From Microbacterium sp. LWH13-1.2 (GTDB taxonomy: Bacteria > Actinomycetota > Actinomycetes > Actinomycetales > Microbacteriaceae), in contig NZ_CP151635.1 of assembly GCF_038397735.1 (NCBI RefSeq), positions 2,294,001 to 2,358,000 on the forward strand: a stretch of DNA of 64,000 bases, given 5' to 3'. Each line of letters begins with the position of its first letter. Within the stretch, counting starts at the first letter, position 1. The notes under the pieces were generated by a model, which saw only the letters and a program-made list of their open reading frames with translations, was not told the DNA's origin and ran no database searches. Of this stretch, positions 53,093 through 61,629 are shown one piece after another. A program made the translations under genes and the position numbers.

Positions 53093-54657
53093 CCGCGCAT
53101 CTCCTGCCAGCGCACGTAGGCGGTGTAGCGCTGATGCAGATACTTCAACGCGATGACGTCGTCGAAGTCGCGGCCGTACAGCTTGCCGACCGTGGCGATC
53201 CGGCGCAGCTGCGCCTCGACCGCGGTGATGCGACGAGAGGCCTCGAGTGCCGGCAGGCCGTCGAGGCCGCGGTCGAACTCCGCGAGGAGCACGGCCACCT
53301 CGTCGTCGGCATCGCGTCCGAGCGCGTCGTACTGTCGGCACGACTGGGCGAACAGGTCGGCCAGCCAGCTGACGGTGTCGGTGCTGAGCTCGCGCTCGGC
53401 TCCGACGTCGAAGCGCGGATGCGTGGCGTTGGGCAGCAGCTTGCCGCGGAGCACGAAGGGCAGGACAGCCGCGACGTCGTCGAGTTCGACGGCGTCCACG
53501 CCCCGGAACCAGGCCATGGCCTTGGCGTACATGATGAGCGTCTGCAGAGCGCGCACAGAGAGTCCGTTGCGGGTCTGGGCTCCGAGGTCGACCTCGAGGT
53601 CGGCACCGCTGTTCGCCTCGATGACCTCGCCGACGCGTCCGCCCGCGGTCGTCACGACGTCCTTGGTGCGATATTCGAAACGGCGTCCGCCGTGCTGCAC
53701 GAACTCGAAGTGGCTGAGGAAGAACCGCAGGCGCTCGCGCACGGCATCCGGGATGGGCACCGCGCGGATCCGCGCGCGCATCTCGTGCTGCTGCGCCGGG
53801 TCGAACGAGAGCTCGGACGGCACGTGCTCCTCGGGCTTCTCCCCCGCCTCGACCCGGGTGATCAGCTCGGCGAAGAACCGGCTGTTGAACCCGGCCGCCT
53901 GCACGGTGACGTCCATGCGGTCGCGCAGCGCCTGGATGACGGGGAAGGTGCCGCCGCCCGCGTCGTCGTTCGCGGTGAAGAACCAGCTCTCCACTCCCCC
54001 GTCCGGCGCGGTGCGGCGCATCTGGTCATGACTCTCGACGTAGCCCTCCGCGACCATCGTCAGCAGCGCCGACTGGGTCTTCGTGGGGATGCGGTTGTAC
54101 TCGTCGATGATCTTGACGGGAAGGCCCAGCCAGTCGCGCCAGGCGATGCGGATGTCGGTCAGCCGCTCGGCTCCGACGAGATCGCGAGGCAGCGGGATGC
54201 CGACGAGATCGCTGACCGTGAGCTGAGGCTGCCCCTGCTGCACGGCCCGCCTGACATCCGCCGACGAGGTGCCCGCGAGCACCCCCATGAGCACGGCGAC
54301 GGTGGTCTTGCCCCGACCGGGTCCGCCGATCAGCAGGCATCTGCCGCCCACCGCGAAGGTGAGCAGCGGCACGAGGACGTTGGATGAGAACGACGCCTGC
54401 GTCGGCAGCGATACGTCAGCCCCGGCATCGCCCAGCCCGATCGAGAGCGGCTCGCCGTGCGAGAACTCCATGTCGTAGTACGGCGAGATCACCGCCCGAT
54501 TGACGATCCAGTAGTAGACCTGGCGGAGCTTCTCGTCGAGCGGAACCGCGGCCCGTGCGGCCGGACGGAACAGGTCTTCGGCAGTCAGCGCCTCGACACC
54601 GTGTCCGCTGCCTGGGTTTGTGGGCGAGGCGGATACTCTGTTCCAGCGGTCGGGCAT
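53089..54657 (-). CDS. MoxR family AAA+ ATPase
   Basis: A 522-residue AAA+ ATPase. It has Walker A GGPGRGKTT (111-119), Walker B VKIIDEYNRIP (181-191), and a sensor-1-like WFFTAND, then an alpha-helical lid and a C-terminal region of about 200 residues (RRFEYRTKDVV, MYAKAMAWFRGVDAVELDDVAAVLPFVLRGKLLP). These are MoxR traits. MoxR proteins act as chaperones with vWA partners. First gene of the five-gene cluster, and its leaderless promoter lies inside the 3' end of nadR. It is longer than a minimal MoxR (about 330 residues) by its N-terminal extension of 80 and its C-terminal part. Confidence 0.9.
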   Translation of the reverse strand: MPDRWNRVSASPTNPGSGHGVEALTAEDLFRPAARAAVPLDEKLRQVYYWIVNRAVISPYYDMEFSHGEPLSIGLGDAGADVSLPTQASFSSNVLVPLLTFAVGGRCLLIGGPGRGKTTVAVLMGVLAGTSSADVRRAVQQGQPQLTVSDLVGIPLPRDLVGAERLTDIRIAWRDWLGLPVKIIDEYNRIPTKTQSALLTMVAEGYVESHDQMRRTAPDGGVESWFFTANDDAGGGTFPVIQALRDRMDVTVQAAGFNSRFFAELITRVEAGEKPEEHVPSELSFDPAQQHEMRARIRAVPIPDAVRERLRFFLSHFEFVQHGGRRFEYRTKDVVTTAGGRVGEVIEANSGADLEVDLGAQTRNGLSVRALQTLIMYAKAMAWFRGVDAVELDDVAAVLPFVLRGKLLPNATHPRFDVGAERELSTDTVSWLADLFAQSCRQYDALGRDADDEVAVLLAEFDRGLDGLPALEASRRITAVEAQLRRIATVGKLYGRDFDDVIALKYLHQRYTAYVRWQEMRG

Positions 54658-54661
54658 GCGA

Positions 54662-55732
54662 TCATCCTAACGATGTCGATCGGGCGTGCCGCTGGAGCGC
54701 ACGCTGCTCGTCGAGCGGCCGCGCCTCGAGCGGAACCGCGAAGCTCAGGTGCTCGGCGAGGAGGGGCTGCAGAGCGGATGCCGCGGCCTCGACCCGCGTC
54801 GGCACGTCGCCATGCACCTCCAACCAGGGCGCGTCCTGCGCCGCCAGCACATCGCGGAAGCGCTGCTGCATGCCCTGGCGGATGTGCTCGCCGTCGCGCA
54901 TCCCGTCCTGCACGAACGGGATCTCGTCGCCCGTGAGGACGTAGAGCAACGGCGGATGTGCGGCGGCGGCCTCGTACAGGCGCGCGGCCGTCGAACCGAC
55001 GTAGCGCTCATGCCACAGAGCTGTCGCGAGCACGTCGGTGTCGCAGACCAGCACCGGCACCGGCACCTCCCGCAGAGCGCGGTGTTCGAGAGCGATCTGC
55101 CGATCGACGATCAGGTCGAACTCGTCGCTGCGCCACGGCGCCTCGAGGCCCCCCTCGCGGATCTCGGAGTGCTCGCGCCCGTACTCCGGCACCCACAGCG
55201 TTCCCAGCCTCTCGGCCAGCGCCGCAGCGAGGGTCGTGGATCCGGTGGACTCCGCCCCCAGCACCACGACGCGGGCGGTCAGCCAGGCGCGCACGGCCGG
55301 CGCGAGCTCGTGCCAGTTGCCGGCGACGTCGGCGCGGATCGCTGTGCCCGAGACCGGGTTGATGCGCCGCCCCTCGTCGATCCGCACCCAGCGGGCATCG
55401 AGTCGCCTCGCCAGCTCGCCCCCGTATGCGTCGCACGAGAACACGGTGTCGACGGGCTCATCGAGCAGCGACCCGATCAGCGCCATATGCTCGTCCCACG
55501 CGGCCTCCGATTCGAAATCGACCGGGGCGTCGTCCATCGCGGCGACCACCCGCACACCCGGGTGCGACTCACGGATCCAGTCGGCGCGCACCTCGAGCGG
55601 GATCGACTCGACCGAGGCGCCGAGCACCTGGACGGTGACCCGGTCGCTTTCGCGCTGCGCCTGACGGATGAGGTGCGCATGCCCGCTGTGGAACGGGTAG
55701 AACTTGCCGAGGACCAGTCCATGACCGCTCAT
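54662..55732 (-). CDS. nadR: Bifunctional NMN adenylyltransferase/nicotinamide riboside kinase-type NadR
   Basis: A 356-residue two-domain protein. The N-terminal nucleotidyltransferase has GKFYPFHSGHAHL (9-21) and NPVSGTAIR (125-133). The C-terminal kinase begins VVLGAESTGSTTLA (156-169). The kinase Walker A lacks the usual Lys (Ser at 165), which is unusual and may be a lineage trait or affect phosphorylation. It would make NAD+ from nicotinamide riboside and NMN. It follows pnuC by ten bases in a salvage operon. Its 3' end carries the moxR promoter. Confidence 0.88.
   Translation of the reverse strand: MSGHGLVLGKFYPFHSGHAHLIRQAQRESDRVTVQVLGASVESIPLEVRADWIRESHPGVRVVAAMDDAPVDFESEAAWDEHMALIGSLLDEPVDTVFSCDAYGGELARRLDARWVRIDEGRRINPVSGTAIRADVAGNWHELAPAVRAWLTARVVVLGAESTGSTTLAAALAERLGTLWVPEYGREHSEIREGGLEAPWRSDEFDLIVDRQIALEHRALREVPVPVLVCDTDVLATALWHERYVGSTAARLYEAAAAHPPLLYVLTGDEIPFVQDGMRDGEHIRQGMQQRFRDVLAAQDAPWLEVHGDVPTRVEAAASALQPLLAEHLSFAVPLEARPLDEQRALQRHARSTSLG
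54664..54669 (-). promoter_or_regulatory. -10 hexamer of moxR (leaderless, inside nadR)
   Basis: TAGGAT on the minus strand, six bases, then the ATG at 54657. It gives the MoxR-vWA cluster a separate promoter despite the short nadR gap. Confidence 0.55.
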
Positions 55733-55742
55733 GCCCGCCGCC

Positions 55743-56363
55743 TCATGCCCGCGCGGGAGCGGACGTCGTATCCGTGGCTGCGGAACCGCGATCGGTGACC
55801 GCAGCCCGTCGCCACGACCGGTAGCCGATCACGCAGAGTCCGATGAAGAGGGCGTACAACGCGGCGATGACCCAGAGGCCCGCGACGATCGACAGGCCGA
55901 CGAATGCGATGTCGACGCCGATCCAGACGAACCAGTTCTCGATCCACTTGCGGTTGAGCATGTACTGCGCGACGAGACTCGCGGCGGTGGTCGCGGCATC
56001 CGGGATCGCCACCTGCGAGTCGGTGAACGTCGTGAGCACCCACACCAGCACCGCAGCGCCGGCGATCGCGGCGAGCGCGAGCCACGGCCACGCTCGGCGC
56101 GGGGTGTTCGCGACGTACGTGCGGCTCTGCTCGGCGCCGTGCGTCCAGCGCCACCAGCCGTGCACTCCCATGAGCAGATAGACGACCTGCAGCACTGCCG
56201 TGGCGTAGAGCCCCGCGCCGATGAAGACGACGAACAGCACCACGTTGTTGGCGATGCCGATCGGGTAGTTCCAGACGTTCCGACGCCCCGCGAGCCACAC
56301 GCAGACCGCTCCCGTGACGAAACCGAGAACCTGAGGCCACTCGGCCTGGAGCCATTCGAGCAC
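55743..56363 (-). CDS. pnuC: Nicotinamide riboside transporter PnuC
   Basis: A 206-residue membrane protein with about seven hydrophobic segments. It has NVWNYPIGIANNVVLFVVF, a stretch ending GVHGWWRWTHG, and IENWFVWIGVDIAFVGL, the PnuC signature of Trp and Asn pore residues. PnuC moves nicotinamide riboside by facilitated diffusion, trapped by phosphorylation by NadR. GTG start four bases after AGGAG. It lies seven bases after murB, so murB, pnuC and nadR form one transcript. Confidence 0.92.
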   Translation of the reverse strand: MLEWLQAEWPQVLGFVTGAVCVWLAGRRNVWNYPIGIANNVVLFVVFIGAGLYATAVLQVVYLLMGVHGWWRWTHGAEQSRTYVANTPRRAWPWLALAAIAGAAVLVWVLTTFTDSQVAIPDAATTAASLVAQYMLNRKWIENWFVWIGVDIAFVGLSIVAGLWVIAALYALFIGLCVIGYRSWRRAAVTDRGSAATDTTSAPARA

Positions 56364-56370
56364 GGGGCTC

Positions 56371-57516
56371 CTACAGTTCGACGCCGAGCAGCACGGGCTC
56401 CGGCTGCAGCACCAGACCGAACTCGGCGTGCACGCGGCTCTGGATGAAGCGCGCGAGCTCCGAGACCTCGGCGGCGGTCGCGCCGCCACGGTTCGTCAGT
56501 GCCAGGGCGTGCTTGGTCGAGACCGACGCACGCGACCGAGGCAGCGCGAAGCCCTTGCGGATGCCGGCCTGCTCGATCAGCCACGCGGCGCTCACCTTGA
56601 CATCCGGAGCCTCGGTCTTGACCGGCGGCACGAACCCGTCGTACGACGCGAGCGGGATCACCGTCACGGCATCGAGGTCGGGGGCCACAGGCCAGCGAGG
56701 GCACTCGGGCGGCAGCGCGCGCGCCACGGCATCGGGCACGATCGCATTCTGGAAGAACGATCCGACGCCATGAGTGTCGGGATCGTGCTCGTCGAGCAGC
56801 ATGCCCTTCGACGCCCGGGTGGCGAGGATGCGCTCACGCACCCATGCGAGCGGCACCGGAGCATCCGAGTCGAGCGCGAGAGCCCGACGCAGCTGCTCGC
56901 CGCGGACGATACGCTCTTCGGCCACGACCAGATCGACCGTGACCGACAGGATGACGGCTCGTCGCTGCGGCACGCTGCCGTAGTGGTGCTTGAGCACGGA
57001 CGTGCGGAATCCGAGCCTGAGCTCTGCGGCGGACACCACGGAGACCTCACCCGTCGCCTCGTCGATCAGCTCGACCTCGACGAGGGTCTCCTGGATCTCC
57101 TGCCCGTAGGCGCCGATGTTCTGCACGGGAGCCGCGCCGACGGTGCCGGGGATGCCGCTCATCGCCTCTAGACCGGCATAGCCGTGCTCGACGGCGTAGG
57201 CGACGAGGTCGTCCCAGCTGTGGCCCGCCTGCACCCGCAGCCGGACGCGACCTGCGTGCGGCGAGGGAAGCTCTTCGATGCCGCGGGTCAGGACGCGGAT
57301 CACCGTGCCCTCGAACGGCTCATCGCCGATGAACAGGTTGGAGCCGCCCCCGAGGACGAACCACTCCTCGCCGCGGGACCACACCTCGGTGAGGGCGTCG
57401 ACGAGCTCTGCCGTGGTCGAGGCCTCGAGCATCCGCTCGGGCGCTCCCCCGGTGCGGAGCGTCGTCAGCGTCGAGAGCTGCAGCGGCTCGATCTCGTGCA
57501 CCACGCGGTCACCCAT
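56371..57516 (-). CDS. murB: UDP-N-acetylenolpyruvoylglucosamine reductase
   Basis: A 381-residue FAD enzyme of peptidoglycan synthesis that reduces the enolpyruvyl group of UDP-GlcNAc-enolpyruvate to lactyl with NADPH. It has the FAD-binding VLGGGSNLFIGDEPF, the AMSGIPGTVGAAPVQNIGAYGQE core, and LGVEL at the end. The length is larger than type IIa proteins, usual for actinobacteria. Its ATG overlaps the upstream MaoC stop by one base, tying cell-wall and acyl-chain genes into one operon. Confidence 0.96.
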   Translation of the reverse strand: MGDRVVHEIEPLQLSTLTTLRTGGAPERMLEASTTAELVDALTEVWSRGEEWFVLGGGSNLFIGDEPFEGTVIRVLTRGIEELPSPHAGRVRLRVQAGHSWDDLVAYAVEHGYAGLEAMSGIPGTVGAAPVQNIGAYGQEIQETLVEVELIDEATGEVSVVSAAELRLGFRTSVLKHHYGSVPQRRAVILSVTVDLVVAEERIVRGEQLRRALALDSDAPVPLAWVRERILATRASKGMLLDEHDPDTHGVGSFFQNAIVPDAVARALPPECPRWPVAPDLDAVTVIPLASYDGFVPPVKTEAPDVKVSAAWLIEQAGIRKGFALPRSRASVSTKHALALTNRGGATAAEVSELARFIQSRVHAEFGLVLQPEPVLLGVEL

Positions 57517-57914
57517 CAGGAGGCGATGCGCAGCTGCGCCTTGACGAGCACGGTCGTCTCGCCGAACGTGACCTTGAGGTCGATTCTCGTCGACGTCTCG
57601 TCGACCGCTCCGACGGTTGCGAGCACGTGCAGATCGGCTCCGTCGGCGGGGTCGACGACGACGGGCTTGGTGAACCGCACGCCGTAGTCGAGGATCCGCG
57701 CGCCCGGCTCGAGAGCGGCGACGACCACAGACGAGGCGATGCCCATCGTGAGCATGCCGTGCGCGAGGACACCGGGCAGCCCCACCGAGGCGGCGATGTC
57801 GTCACGGTAGTGGATCGGGTTGAAGTCGCCCGAGGCACCGGCGTACCGGACGAGCGACTCCCGCGTGAGGTGGACGGTGCGCTCTGCGACCACGTCTCCG
57901 ACGGCGAAAGGCAT
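57516..57914 (-). CDS. MaoC-like dehydratase, HadB-type
   Basis: A 132-residue single-hotdog protein. It carries YAGASGDFNPIHYRDDIA, with Asp and His of the R-specific hydratase 2 motif. In actinobacteria such subunits pair with a FAS1-like N-terminal partner to dehydrate 3-hydroxyacyl chains, as HadB does with HadA. It lies directly after that partner (TGATG overlap) and before murB. The ATG seven bases after AGGAG is preferred over a GTG one codon upstream. Confidence 0.87.
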   Translation of the reverse strand: MPFAVGDVVAERTVHLTRESLVRYAGASGDFNPIHYRDDIAASVGLPGVLAHGMLTMGIASSVVVAALEPGARILDYGVRFTKPVVVDPADGADLHVLATVGAVDETSTRIDLKVTFGETTVLVKAQLRIAS

Positions 57915-58369
57915 CACGCGGCTCCTTCTTCGGCGCCGACCAGCAGCACGCTGGTGGCGGTGACGACGTGTGCGCCTGCGGCATCCGTGATCTCGGCGGC
58001 GCTCGTGATCATGGCGTTGCCGCCCATCATGCGGATGCCGGTGACGCTGAGCCGCCCAGTGAGCTCGTCGCCGGCGACGATCGGCCGGGTGTACGAGAAC
58101 TTCTGCTCGGCATGGATCGTGCGCGCGAGGACGATGCCGGAATCCGGCTCGGCGAGCAGCTGCTGAAGGGTGTGGTCCTGGATGACCATCGCGAAGGTCG
58201 GGGGCGCCACGACATCGTCGAACCCCGCTGCACGAGCGGCCTCGACGTCGGTGTGCTGAGGGGCATCGGCGAAGACGGCACGCGCGAACTCGCGCACCTT
58301 CTCACGGCCGACGAGGTAGGGGGCGGTCGGGGGGAACTCACGACCGACAAGCTCTTGATTCACTGCCAC
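57914..58369 (-). CDS. MaoC-like dehydratase, HadA-type (FAS1-like N-terminal domain)
   Basis: A 151-residue hotdog protein without the catalytic Asp-His pair of the neighbouring subunit. It opens VNQELVGREFPPTAPYLVGREKVREFARAV, typical of HadA/HadC, and ends VTATSVLLVGAEEGAA. It should bind the acyl chain in a heterodimer with the next protein. The GTG start sits six bases after TAGGAT, so it is likely leaderless; a GTG two codons later is possible. First gene of the hadA-hadB-murB-pnuC-nadR unit. Confidence 0.85.
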   Translation of the reverse strand: MAVNQELVGREFPPTAPYLVGREKVREFARAVFADAPQHTDVEAARAAGFDDVVAPPTFAMVIQDHTLQQLLAEPDSGIVLARTIHAEQKFSYTRPIVAGDELTGRLSVTGIRMMGGNAMITSAAEITDAAGAHVVTATSVLLVGAEEGAA

Positions 58370-58375
58370 CCCTCG

Positions 58376-58381
58376 ATCCTA
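58376..58381 (-). promoter_or_regulatory. -10 hexamer of the hadA-type gene (leaderless)
   Basis: TAGGAT on the minus strand, six bases, then the GTG at 58369. Confidence 0.5.
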
Positions 58382-58429
58382 CTTTCTCGGTCGTGGAGCG
58401 CGGTGCTCGCGGGCCGGATCAAAGACCGC

Positions 58430-59230
58430 TCAGTCCTTCTTCCTGCGCCCCTTGATCGCCTTCATCGCCATCTGCACCGCGATCACCACGAGGTATGCCG
58501 CGAAGAGCATGTTGCCCACCAGAGGGTCGATCAGGGTGGCCAGCCAGGCGCCGAGTGCGGTGGTCGTGCAGGCCGAGACGCCGACGATCGCCGCCGCGAG
58601 GAGGTCGACGTTGCGGTTGCGAAGATTGCCGATCGTGCCCGAGATCGCGGTGGGGATCATCATGAGCAGCGAGGTGCCCTTGGCCACGAGGTCGCTCGTG
58701 CCGAATGCCAGCATCAGCACGGGCACCACGATCACGCCTCCGCCGACACCGATCAGGCCGGCGAGGATGCCGGTGCCGACGCCGACCGCGAGCAGGGCGA
58801 GCCCGTTGAGCAGCTGCAGCTCGAACTCGGCGTCACGCGAGGGAACGACCAGGAACAGGCTCACGATCACGACCACGAGGAAGCCCACGAAGAACCAGCG
58901 CAGCACCGTCTGCGAGATCTTCGGCAGCAGTCGGGTGCCGATCTGCGCACCGACGACCGCACCTGCGGCGAGGATCAGTGCGGGGATCCAGGCGACCGAG
59001 CCGTTGATCGCGTAGGAGATGACGCCGACCGTCGCCGTCGGGACGATCGCCGCGAGGGATGTGCCGGCCCCCAGCCGCTGGTTGAAATGCAGGAAGAGCA
59101 CGAGGAGCGGGACGATGACCGTGCCGCCGCCGACGCCGAAGAGGCCGGAGAGGAGGCCTGCGATCAGGCCGATCCCGATGAATGCCGTATAGGCGCGAGG
59201 CCCTCTGCTCAGGGTCTCTGCATCAGTCAC
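58430..59230 (-). CDS. TauE/SafE (TSUP) family permease
   Basis: A 266-residue membrane protein with eight or so hydrophobic segments in two homologous halves, each starting with a GGG motif: GLLSGLFGVGGGTVIVPLL and GLIGVGGGVIVVPVL. This internal duplication is the hallmark of the TauE/SafE family, which exports sulfite, sulfonates or other organic anions. No substrate can be named. GTG start six bases after TAGGCT, leaderless. It is divergent from the acyl-CoA ligase gene. Confidence 0.88.
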   Translation of the reverse strand: MTDAETLSRGPRAYTAFIGIGLIAGLLSGLFGVGGGTVIVPLLVLFLHFNQRLGAGTSLAAIVPTATVGVISYAINGSVAWIPALILAAGAVVGAQIGTRLLPKISQTVLRWFFVGFLVVVIVSLFLVVPSRDAEFELQLLNGLALLAVGVGTGILAGLIGVGGGVIVVPVLMLAFGTSDLVAKGTSLLMMIPTAISGTIGNLRNRNVDLLAAAIVGVSACTTTALGAWLATLIDPLVGNMLFAAYLVVIAVQMAMKAIKGRRKKD

Positions 59231-59236
59231 CGGATC

Positions 59237-59242
59237 AGCCTA
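59237..59242 (-). promoter_or_regulatory. -10 hexamer of the TauE/SafE gene (leaderless)
   Basis: TAGGCT on the minus strand, six bases, then the GTG at 59230. Confidence 0.55.
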
Positions 59243-59361
59243 CTCCCGGGCATCCGACCCCGCTGACGGGCCGCCCGCAGACCCTGGGACTCGGTGCCTT
59301 AGTGTGCGACACTGGATCGCATCAGACGGCGTCGTCGCCTCACCGGATCGAAGGAGATCTC

Positions 59362-60933
59362 ATGGTGCGCAGTTCCTATCCCGATGTCGAGATCCCTGCG
59401 GTCTCGATCCACGAGTTCCTGTTCGGCGATGTCGAGGAGCACCGGCTCGACGCGGTCGCGATCGTCGACGGCGTCAGCGGCGCGACGACGACCTATCGGC
59501 AACTGATCCGACAGATAGACCTGTTCGCCGGCGCACTCGCCGCGCGTGGCGTCGGAGTGGGCACGAAGGTGGGAGTGCTGTGCCCGAACGTCCCGGCGTT
59601 CGCCACGGTGTTCCACGGCATCCTGCGCGCGGGAGCGACCGCGACGACCATCAACTCCCTCTACACACCCGAGGAGATCGCCAACCAGCTGACGGATGCC
59701 GAGGCCACCTGGCTCGTCACCGTCACCCCCCTTCTTCCCGGCGCGAAGGCCGCCGCAGCAGCGCTCGGCTTCGACGACGACCACGTGATCGTCCTCGACG
59801 GCGCGGAGGGCCACCCGTCTCTGCCCGCGATGCTCGGCGAAGGCCACTCCGCACCCGAGGTCTCGTTCGACCCGGCGACGCACCTGGCCGTGCTCCCGTA
59901 CTCGTCCGGCACGACGGGACGCCCCAAAGGGGTCATGCTCACGCACCGCAACCTGATCGCGAACGTGAGCCAGTGCCGCTCGACGATCTCGCTCGGCGAT
60001 GACGACCGCGTGCTCGCCGTCCTGCCGTTCTTCCACATCTACGGCATGACCGTCCTTCTGAACTTCGCGCTGCGACAGCGCGCCGCGCTGGTCACGATGC
60101 CGAAGTTCGATCTCGCCGAGTTCCTCCGCGTCGTGCAGGAGCACCGTACGACCTGGGTGTTCATCGCCCCGCCGATCGCCGTCGCGCTGGCCAAGCATCC
60201 GCTCGTCGACCAGTACGACACGTCGGCCATCAAGGTGATCTTCTCCGGCGCCGCTCCCCTCGACGGCGCACTGGCCTCGGCCGTCGCGAACCGCCTCGGA
60301 TGCATCGTCTGCCAGGGCTACGGCATGACCGAGACCAGCCCCGTCACGCATGCGATTCCCTACGATCGCGCGGACATCGACCGCTCCTCGGTCGGCATGC
60401 TGCTCGCGAACACCGAGGCCAGGCTGCTCGGGGATGACGGGCGCGACATCGACGAGCCCGCCGAGGGCCCCAGCGCTCCAGGCGAGCTGCTGATCCGCGG
60501 CCCCCAGGTCATGAAGGGCTATCTGAACAGGCCGGATGCGACGGCCGAGATGCTCGACTCCGACGGGTGGCTGCACACCGGAGACGTCGCGACCGTCACG
60601 CACGACGGGATCTTCCGTATCGTCGATCGCCTCAAGGAGCTCATCAAGTACAAGGGATACCAGGTCGCCCCCGCCGTGCTCGAGGCGGTGCTGCTCGAGC
60701 ATCCCTCCATCGCCGACGCCGCCGTGATCGGTGCCCTCGACGAAGACGGCCAGGAGGTCCCGAAGGCGTTCGTGGTCCTGCAGTCGGGTGCGCAGCTCGA
60801 CGCGGATGCGGTGATGGCGCACGTCGCCGCGCATGTCGCCCCGCACGAGAAGGTGCGTCAGGTCGAGTTCATCGAGGCGATCCCGAAGTCCGCGTCGGGC
60901 AAGATCCTGCGCAAGGACCTGCGCGTCCGCTGA
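59362..60933 (+). CDS. AMP-dependent acyl-CoA synthetase (4-coumarate-CoA ligase-like)
   Basis: A 523-residue ANL-superfamily ligase. It has PYSSGTTGRPKGVM as the P-loop, QGYGMTETSPVTH, DGWLHTGDVA, and PKSASGKILRKDL with the catalytic Lys. These features place it in the 4CL/fatty-acyl group, which activates an aromatic or medium-chain acid to its CoA ester through an acyl-AMP. The substrate cannot be deduced. The start is supported by AAGGAG. It stands alone, divergent from the TauE/SafE gene and convergent with the ribosomal operon, from which a strong terminator separates it. Confidence 0.92.
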   Translation: MVRSSYPDVEIPAVSIHEFLFGDVEEHRLDAVAIVDGVSGATTTYRQLIRQIDLFAGALAARGVGVGTKVGVLCPNVPAFATVFHGILRAGATATTINSLYTPEEIANQLTDAEATWLVTVTPLLPGAKAAAAALGFDDDHVIVLDGAEGHPSLPAMLGEGHSAPEVSFDPATHLAVLPYSSGTTGRPKGVMLTHRNLIANVSQCRSTISLGDDDRVLAVLPFFHIYGMTVLLNFALRQRAALVTMPKFDLAEFLRVVQEHRTTWVFIAPPIAVALAKHPLVDQYDTSAIKVIFSGAAPLDGALASAVANRLGCIVCQGYGMTETSPVTHAIPYDRADIDRSSVGMLLANTEARLLGDDGRDIDEPAEGPSAPGELLIRGPQVMKGYLNRPDATAEMLDSDGWLHTGDVATVTHDGIFRIVDRLKELIKYKGYQVAPAVLEAVLLEHPSIADAAVIGALDEDGQEVPKAFVVLQSGAQLDADAVMAHVAAHVAPHEKVRQVEFIEAIPKSASGKILRKDLRVR

Positions 60934-60965
60934 TCGAGGTCACCGAGTCGAAGCACTCCGACGAC

Positions 60966-61005
60966 GAAGAAGCCCGCCGTCCCTTTCGGGGCGGCGGGCT
61001 TCTTC
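60966..61005. terminator. Bidirectional terminator between acyl-CoA ligase and rplQ
   Basis: A 14-bp stem (GAAGAAGCCCGCCG and complement) extended by CCC/GGG inside, with loop TTTC. The A-rich and T-rich flanks serve both strands. Confidence 0.85.
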
Positions 61006-61020
61006 ATGCGAGCGAGATGC

Positions 61021-61566
61021 TTACTCGGACTTCTTCTCGACAGCGTCCTCGGCGGCAGCCTCGGCTGCCTCTCCCTCGGCCTGCGACTCGGCGCCGGCGT
61101 CGGCGGACTCCTCGACAGGAGCCTCCTCCTCGACCGGAGCCTCCTCGACGACCTCGGCAGGCTTCTCAGCCTTGGCGGCCTTCTTGGTCGACTTCGCCTT
61201 GGGGGTGACGGGCTCGAGGACGAGCTCGATCACGGCCATGGGCGCGTTGTCGCCCTTGCGGTTGCCGACCTTCGTGATGCGGGTGTAGCCGCCCTCACGG
61301 TCGGCGACCAGCGGTGCGATCTCGGCGAACAGCGTGTGCACGACTGCCTTGTCACCGATGACCGAGAGAACGCGACGACGAGCGTGCAGGTCTCCGCGCT
61401 TGGCGAAGGTGATCAGACGCTCGGCGAGCGGACGCAGGCGCTTGGCCTTGGTCTCGGTCGTCTTGATCGACTTGTGGGTGTACAGAGCCGCCGCGAGGTT
61501 GGCAAGCAGCAGGCGCTCGTGTGCGGGGCCGCCTCCGAGGCGGGGACCCTTAGTGGGCTTGGGCAT
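61021..61566 (-). CDS. rplQ: Large ribosomal subunit protein bL17
   Basis: A 181-residue L17. The first 118 residues are the conserved rRNA-binding core ([56 protein letters not shown] begins it). The last 60 are a low-complexity Lys/Ala then Glu/Ala-rich tail not found in E. coli L17 but present in actinobacterial homologues. Last gene of the infA-rpmJ-rpsM-rpsK-rpoA-rplQ operon. Confidence 0.97.
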   Translation of the reverse strand: MPKPTKGPRLGGGPAHERLLLANLAAALYTHKSIKTTETKAKRLRPLAERLITFAKRGDLHARRRVLSVIGDKAVVHTLFAEIAPLVADREGGYTRITKVGNRKGDNAPMAVIELVLEPVTPKAKSTKKAAKAEKPAEVVEEAPVEEEAPVEESADAGAESQAEGEAAEAAAEDAVEKKSE

Positions 61567-61629
61567 ATCTCACTCCTGGTCAGGAAAGGTCGGGTCAGCT
61601 GGCCTCTGCCAGATGACAATCCGGGTGGG

